This document shows, in pieces, positions 14,254 to 17,901 of a stretch of DNA of 17,901 nt. The notes under the pieces were generated by a model. It saw only the letters and a list, made by a program, of their open reading frames with translations. It searched no databases and was not told where the DNA came from. The translations under genes were made by a program, and so were the position numbers. Every line of letters starts with the position of its first letter. The first letter of the stretch is position 1. The stretch is from Peptococcaceae bacterium UBA3933 (lineage in GTDB: Bacteria > Bacillota > Peptococcia > Peptococcales > BICA1-8): the NCBI GenBank assembly GCA_002385805.1, contig DGEF01000081.1, positions 1 to 17,901 of the forward strand, written 5' to 3'.

Positions 14254-15742
14254 AGAATGTCAGGTAATTCAGGATTTATTTCCTTTATACTCGGAAAATC
14301 TAGTGAGTCCGGAAACAAAAGGATATATTGAAAATCACTTGGCCCAATGTTCTTACTGCCGACAAATCTGGGAAGAAATTAATCAGCCCCTTTTAGATGT
14401 TTTACCTATGAAAGAGTTTAACGTAGAGCAAGGAATAGGGGATAAACTGTTCGCTAACCTAAAAAAGACAGTAATGGTGGCAATCTGTCTTTTATTGTTA
14501 GGAGGAGCAGGTATAAGTTATGCTTCTTATTCTGCCGGAAAACATGTAAGCCTGGATGACCCAAGTTATCGTTTAGTCAATGAATTGGGGCTGTTTACCG
14601 AGATTAATCAGACTAAAGCCTTAAATGATATGGAAGTAACCCTGGAAAAAGGTATTTTCGATAACTCCCGCACAATTCTTTTCTTAAAAGTTTCTAATCC
14701 CGGAAACGAATTATTGCAAGCTACCTTAACTGATGAATCAGGTCATGAATATTTACAGAGAACAAGTAAAGTCTTACAGAAAAAATATTATGTAGTTGAG
14801 TTTGAGCCTCTAAAGGCAGAGGTAGAAAATGTCTGTATGATTTTAAAAGATCCTGAGGGAAAAGAAAAAATAGAGTTTCAGTTTCCCGTTGATGTTACAA
14901 GTACTTTACAGCATACGCGCATTATTTACCCTAATCTCCGTCAAGAAGTAAAAGGTATTGCTATTAATTTTCAGAAGGCAGTTTTAGGGGTAAGCCAGTC
15001 GGAGTTTAAAATAAAACTGGATTGGTCTTATGACGGTTCTGTTACGGGAATATCTGTAGGTAGAGATGCCATTTTCCCAACTTCCTTTAGAAAAATTTCC
15101 AATGATGCACCACCACCTCCAGTGCCCCTGGCTCCCGGAGGGCTTGCCTCTAATTATGCAGCGACTTTCGCCGTCAATTACCGTAATGAAGAACCTCCTT
15201 TTAACCGGCCTGTTTTGTATGACTTAAGCCAACGGGAAGAAATAACCGTACAGGGCGGTGAATATAGAACTACCCAGTTTCCTTGTCAGGTGGAAATGTC
15301 TTTAAAATTTGACCTGGTGGATCCCCAGACGGAAATGGTTGAATTGGTATTACCTCCTATCTACTATTTTAAAGAGGTTGGAAATAAAGAAGAAGTTAAC
15401 CTGGATTTTCAGGAAAATACAAAAATTAAGCTGGATAAAGTTATACCTATAGAAACAGGGAAAATAATCATTGACAAAGCATGGCTGGAAGAAGATCGGC
15501 TTTTTATTAGCTATATATTAGAAGCAGCCCAGGGTAGGAATGCCCAAGAATTATTACCCTTTTTTGCCTTAAAAGATGAACAAGGGGAAAAACAGGGGCA
15601 AGGCCATTTCACTTATGGCAAAGAGGGAGAACTGTTTTTCTTACTTTTCAATCCCGAAAGCAAGAAGTTTTCTTTAACACTGGACAGTCTGGGTGAACTA
15701 TTGCCCCGCCAGAAATTTACCCTTGATATCAGTGACAAGTAG
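14246..15742 (+). CDS. Transmembrane zinc-finger anti-sigma factor with large external domain
   Basis: Single-pass membrane protein of 498 residues expected to hold the ECF sigma factor inactive. The cytoplasmic N-terminus has the anti-sigma zinc motif H31-X3-C35-X2-C38 in NHLAQCSYC, with C5 a possible fourth ligand. One membrane segment spans about 75-94. The external part of about 400 residues is beta-rich, like DUF4179-type anti-sigma proteins of clostridia. Residues around 120-218 and 222-370 look like separate units, the latter with a proline-rich loop APPPPVPLAP (288-297), and a third unit covers about 390-495. The start overlaps the sigma gene. The external domain probably senses an envelope signal or is cleaved for release; the signal is unknown. 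Confidence 0.88.
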   Translation: MSKECQVIQDLFPLYSENLVSPETKGYIENHLAQCSYCRQIWEEINQPLLDVLPMKEFNVEQGIGDKLFANLKKTVMVAICLLLLGGAGISYASYSAGKHVSLDDPSYRLVNELGLFTEINQTKALNDMEVTLEKGIFDNSRTILFLKVSNPGNELLQATLTDESGHEYLQRTSKVLQKKYYVVEFEPLKAEVENVCMILKDPEGKEKIEFQFPVDVTSTLQHTRIIYPNLRQEVKGIAINFQKAVLGVSQSEFKIKLDWSYDGSVTGISVGRDAIFPTSFRKISNDAPPPPVPLAPGGLASNYAATFAVNYRNEEPPFNRPVLYDLSQREEITVQGGEYRTTQFPCQVEMSLKFDLVDPQTEMVELVLPPIYYFKEVGNKEEVNLDFQENTKIKLDKVIPIETGKIIIDKAWLEEDRLFISYILEAAQGRNAQELLPFFALKDEQGEKQGQGHFTYGKEGELFFLLFNPESKKFSLTLDSLGELLPRQKFTLDISDK

Positions 15743-15750
15743 GTTAATGG

Positions 15751-15769
15751 TGCGCAGCAAAGCTGCGCA
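15751..15769. repeat. GC-rich hairpin after the anti-sigma gene
   Basis: TGCGCAGC-AAA-GCTGCGCA is a perfect 8-bp stem with a 3-base loop, 8 bases after the anti-sigma stop. There is no T-run behind it (AGGTTGAGG follows), so it may be a processing or stability element or a decayed terminator rather than an efficient terminator. Confidence 0.6.
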
Positions 15770-15886
15770 AGGTTGAGGTTAAGGTTGAGAATTATTGATC
15801 CAGAGGGGTGACAAGAGTATTGCCTTTATTATTCGGTAAAAGTTAACGAGGGAGGAAAAAGAGAGAGTGAAAAAAAAACAGCATAT

Positions 15887-16777
15887 ATGTTAATTGCCGT
15901 ATTGATAATCTTGCAGTTTTTATCATTAATAAAGATTAATTCATTGCAAAGCAGGTTTGAAAACATTAGTAACAGAATCCATGCTATGGAGAATCGTATT
16001 GATTTTCAAATTGATTCTATTTATCAAAATCTGGAACAAAAATTAGAAGCACAAGCAAGTGTAATTCATAATTCTACCGCAGAAATAGGAAAACTTGATC
16101 TGGACACCCTTACAGTTCCCGTTAAATTTACGGTAGAGCCAAAGACAATTACGGATAATCTGTCAGTATTTCTTGATTTTAACGGAGAAATTGTCCCTCT
16201 TGAGAAATCAGGACTACAGTATTCCATCATTAAAAACTTTGAAATATCGGATAACATTTCACCTAAAATTATTATCGAGGATAATGGGGTAAAAAACATA
16301 GAAGAACACCAGGGACTAAAGGTTGTCAACATAAGAGAGCAGGCATTGCCCAGAATTATTGTTCGTTATTCCGGCTCGTCAACCTATGGAGGAAATGACT
16401 ACCGGGCAAAAGGGTCCCTTGTTATTGATTATAAGCCAGCACAAGAGAACAATCCGATTATAAAAATGAAATATGTGATAAAAGTAGATGACAAAATAAT
16501 AAAAGAGATACCTGTTGAGGCGGAAAAAGACAATGGTCCAGGTGGAACATTTGCCCTTGACATTTACGACGAATATTCTTTAAATGACGGAGAAGTACTC
16601 ACTTCCCATGTGGTGGCGGTAGACAGTTTTGGATTTGCTTACGAACATTTGGTAACCCATTTTGTTGCCGGTTCCAGGACTCAAAGAGTACCTTATTTTA
16701 AACATGAGAAGATAATAGCACCTAACGGGGAAATCGTTTATGTGTTTGATGAAAGTAATTATGAGAAAATTAATTAG
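15887..16777 (+). CDS. Membrane-anchored coiled-coil protein of unknown function
   Basis: Protein of 296 residues as read from ATG 15887. It has an N-terminal membrane anchor (about 1-17, MLIAVLIILQFLSLI), then a coiled-coil-like stretch (about 20-65, NSLQSRFENISNRIHAMENRI) and a beta-rich external part. The latter contains VPVKFTVEPKTITDNLSVFLDFNG and a second unit near 190-260. No enzyme motif was recognised. ATG 15887 has no ribosome binding site at proper distance; the GGAGG at 15851-15855 fits better with GTG 15867. Reading from that GTG gives a natural MKKKTAYM... N-terminus only if the A9 run were one base longer. This is either a frameshift, transcript slippage or a sequence error. 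The gene lies 144 bases after the anti-sigma gene and may belong to its regulon. Confidence 0.75.
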   Translation: MLIAVLIILQFLSLIKINSLQSRFENISNRIHAMENRIDFQIDSIYQNLEQKLEAQASVIHNSTAEIGKLDLDTLTVPVKFTVEPKTITDNLSVFLDFNGEIVPLEKSGLQYSIIKNFEISDNISPKIIIEDNGVKNIEEHQGLKVVNIREQALPRIIVRYSGSSTYGGNDYRAKGSLVIDYKPAQENNPIIKMKYVIKVDDKIIKEIPVEAEKDNGPGGTFALDIYDEYSLNDGEVLTSHVVAVDSFGFAYEHLVTHFVAGSRTQRVPYFKHEKIIAPNGEIVYVFDESNYEKIN

Positions 16778-16977
16778 CAAATATTTATCATTTATGTTTT
16801 TTCTACAGCCGGCAAAGTAAATATAGGCTCTGCAGTAATGTTATAGTATCAATAAACCCACAGGGGGTCAGTCCGCTCCTCCTAAGGAAATGCAGTCTCA
16901 GGGTATTTGTGAAGAATAATGAACAATAGAAGAAAATGCGAAGCGAAGGACTTTCTATAATATCAAAGGTGACAGAT
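16778..16977. other. Intergenic region without recognised gene
   Basis: About 200 bases between the coiled-coil protein gene and the DUF3139-like gene. It contains ATGAACAAT (16919-16927), the complement of the 9-mer seen before the RidA- and RraA-family genes, but without a palindrome. No clear terminator or promoter was found. Confidence 0.4.
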
Positions 16978-17307
16978 ATGAAAAAGAAAAGATTCAAGAT
17001 AATTGCTATTATTTTAGTTACAGTAGTTTTAATTTGTTCTGCATATGTGTTCATGGGAGCGAAGAAGGCAGAAAAACTAACGTGGGAATATCTTAAAGCT
17101 AAGGGATATACTGCGGAACAAATCAAAAAGATTGATATAAACCATTCTTTCTTAAATATTATCCTGTCCTACAATGAATGGATAATAAAGGTTGAATTTG
17201 TTGATGAACCTAATGTATTTTACATTCACACAATTAAAGACGGAAAGATAGTAGAAACAGGTGTTTCCGGTGATGTTGATAAAGAAAATTTAAAACATAG
17301 GCATTAA
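16978..17307 (+). CDS. DUF3139-like small membrane-anchored protein
   Basis: A 109-residue protein with a basic N-terminus (MKKKRFK) and one hydrophobic anchor or signal segment (about 8-26, IIAIILVTVVLICSAYVFM). A compact external domain follows, with LTWEYLKAKGYTAEQIKKID and a strand pattern HSFLNIILSYNEWIIKVEF, VFYIHTIKDGKIVETG. This resembles the DUF3139 family of Gram-positive bacteria, whose role is unknown. ATG 16978 is chosen over an in-frame ATG at 16936 because AAGGTG (16966-16971) lies 6 bases upstream and the N-terminus then looks like a normal signal sequence. It is followed by 125 bases of AT-rich spacer. Confidence 0.75.
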   Translation: MKKKRFKIIAIILVTVVLICSAYVFMGAKKAEKLTWEYLKAKGYTAEQIKKIDINHSFLNIILSYNEWIIKVEFVDEPNVFYIHTIKDGKIVETGVSGDVDKENLKHRH

Positions 17308-17432
17308 GTAAAGACAAAAAATTCTCAGCGCTTGGGTGCAATATTATGATGGGTCTTGCATATTTAAGTATTGTTTTAGGTTATGTTAAGATGAAAAGTT
17401 AGAATGGCTTATATTTTATAAGGGGAACGGTT

Positions 17433-17901
17433 ATGAAAAAAGTTTTAAAAGTTACATTATTGTGTATTTTGCTTTGCTTATTACTATCTGCATGTCAGAA
17501 GAAAGATGTAAGTAATCCGGCAACGGATATAGTGGATAATTCACCGGAGCTTGATGCTTCTTCTGAATCTGTTATAGAAAAAGCCCTTACTAAAGAACAA
17601 ATAATGCAAATTTTCATGAATGAGAAGAGGAACAGCAACTGCATAATAACTGACTGTGTAGTTGCCGAGGACATGGCATATGGTTTAACAGGAGTTGTTC
17701 AATATACAAATGAAGATGGAAATCCATGCTATCTGGCATTTGTAAAAGATACATGGAGTTACCCCATTGGTCTGGATGCTGAAAATCAATTTGTTATCGC
17801 TGATGACAGTGTTTTAACCTATCAAGGAAACGGCATCGTAACATTGTCACTTAAGGACCCGAAAAATAATGTTATCTACGATTATACGGTTGAATACTCC
17901 T
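17433..17901 (+). CDS. Putative lipoprotein (3' partial)
   Basis: The open frame begins at ATG 17433, 6 bases after GGGGA (17422-17426), and runs off the end of the window (156 codons seen). The N-terminus is a lipoprotein signal: basic MKKVLK, a leucine-rich core and the lipobox LLSAC with C21 as the likely lipidated residue, then a charged, low-complexity linker (about 22-50). The visible external part, with DCVVAEDMAYGLTGVVQYT and CYLAFVKDTWSYPIGLDAEN, matches no family I recognise. It is the third small exported protein in a row after the sigma/anti-sigma pair. Cysteines C70, C75 and C101 (approximate) are external. Confidence 0.75.
   Translation, partial: MKKVLKVTLLCILLCLLLSACQKKDVSNPATDIVDNSPELDASSESVIEKALTKEQIMQIFMNEKRNSNCIITDCVVAEDMAYGLTGVVQYTNEDGNPCYLAFVKDTWSYPIGLDAENQFVIADDSVLTYQGNGIVTLSLKDPKNNVIYDYTVEYS

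Noticed and set aside
16803..17126. Minus-strand open frame of 107 codons around the DUF3139-like gene
   Set aside because: It overlaps a better-supported plus-strand gene with signal sequence and ribosome binding site; the antisense product shows no recognised domain.

Overview
The window looks like chromosome from a strictly anaerobic, probably spore-forming member of the Firmicutes (Clostridia/Peptococcia type). This rests on the AT-rich DNA, strong GGAGG-type ribosome binding sites with frequent TTG/GTG starts, an Hdr/Flx electron-transfer operon, an AgrB/AgrD pair, a YlbF-family protein and ECF sigma/anti-sigma genes. The species cannot be named from the sequence alone. No rRNA, tRNA, CRISPR array, insertion sequence or phage gene was seen.

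Region 1 (1-5184) is a tightly packed operon: hdrA (5' end outside the window), an MvhD/FlxD-like [2Fe-2S] protein, two multi-cluster iron-sulfur proteins (FlxC-like and FlxB/AsrA/HydB-like) and an FAD/NAD(P)-binding [2Fe-2S] subunit (FlxA/HydG-like). It closes with a strong intrinsic terminator. Together these genes resemble the FlxABCD-HdrABC NADH dehydrogenase/heterodisulfide-reductase complex, in the order hdrA-flxD-flxC-flxB-flxA. hdrB and hdrC are not visible and may lie upstream.

Region 2 (5185-6485) is a compact agr-type peptide-signalling unit. It holds a small five-segment membrane protein, the peptide-processing protease AgrB, and a 40-residue AgrD precursor missed by length-limited gene calling. 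It ends in a 48-bp perfect palindrome that covers the agrD stop codon. No AgrC kinase or AgrA regulator is present in the window.

Region 3 (6486-10197) is a set of mostly singly transcribed metabolic genes: a HisJ-type PHP phosphatase, meso-diaminopimelate dehydrogenase, a RidA-family protein, an RraA-family protein and a YlbF-family protein. The ridA-like and rraA-like genes are preceded by related AT-rich inverted repeats sharing a 9-mer. Region 4 (10196-13202) has a leftward DUF4397 protein and a rightward PAS-GGDEF-EAL-PilZ protein. Both catalytic domains of the latter look degenerate, which suggests a c-di-GMP receptor.

Region 5 (13203-17901) starts with a small sigma-like protein, an ECF sigma factor and its overlapping transmembrane anti-sigma factor with a large external domain. 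It continues with three small exported or membrane-anchored proteins of unknown function: a coiled-coil anchored protein whose natural start is one base out of frame at an A9 run, a DUF3139-like protein, and a lipoprotein cut off by the window edge.
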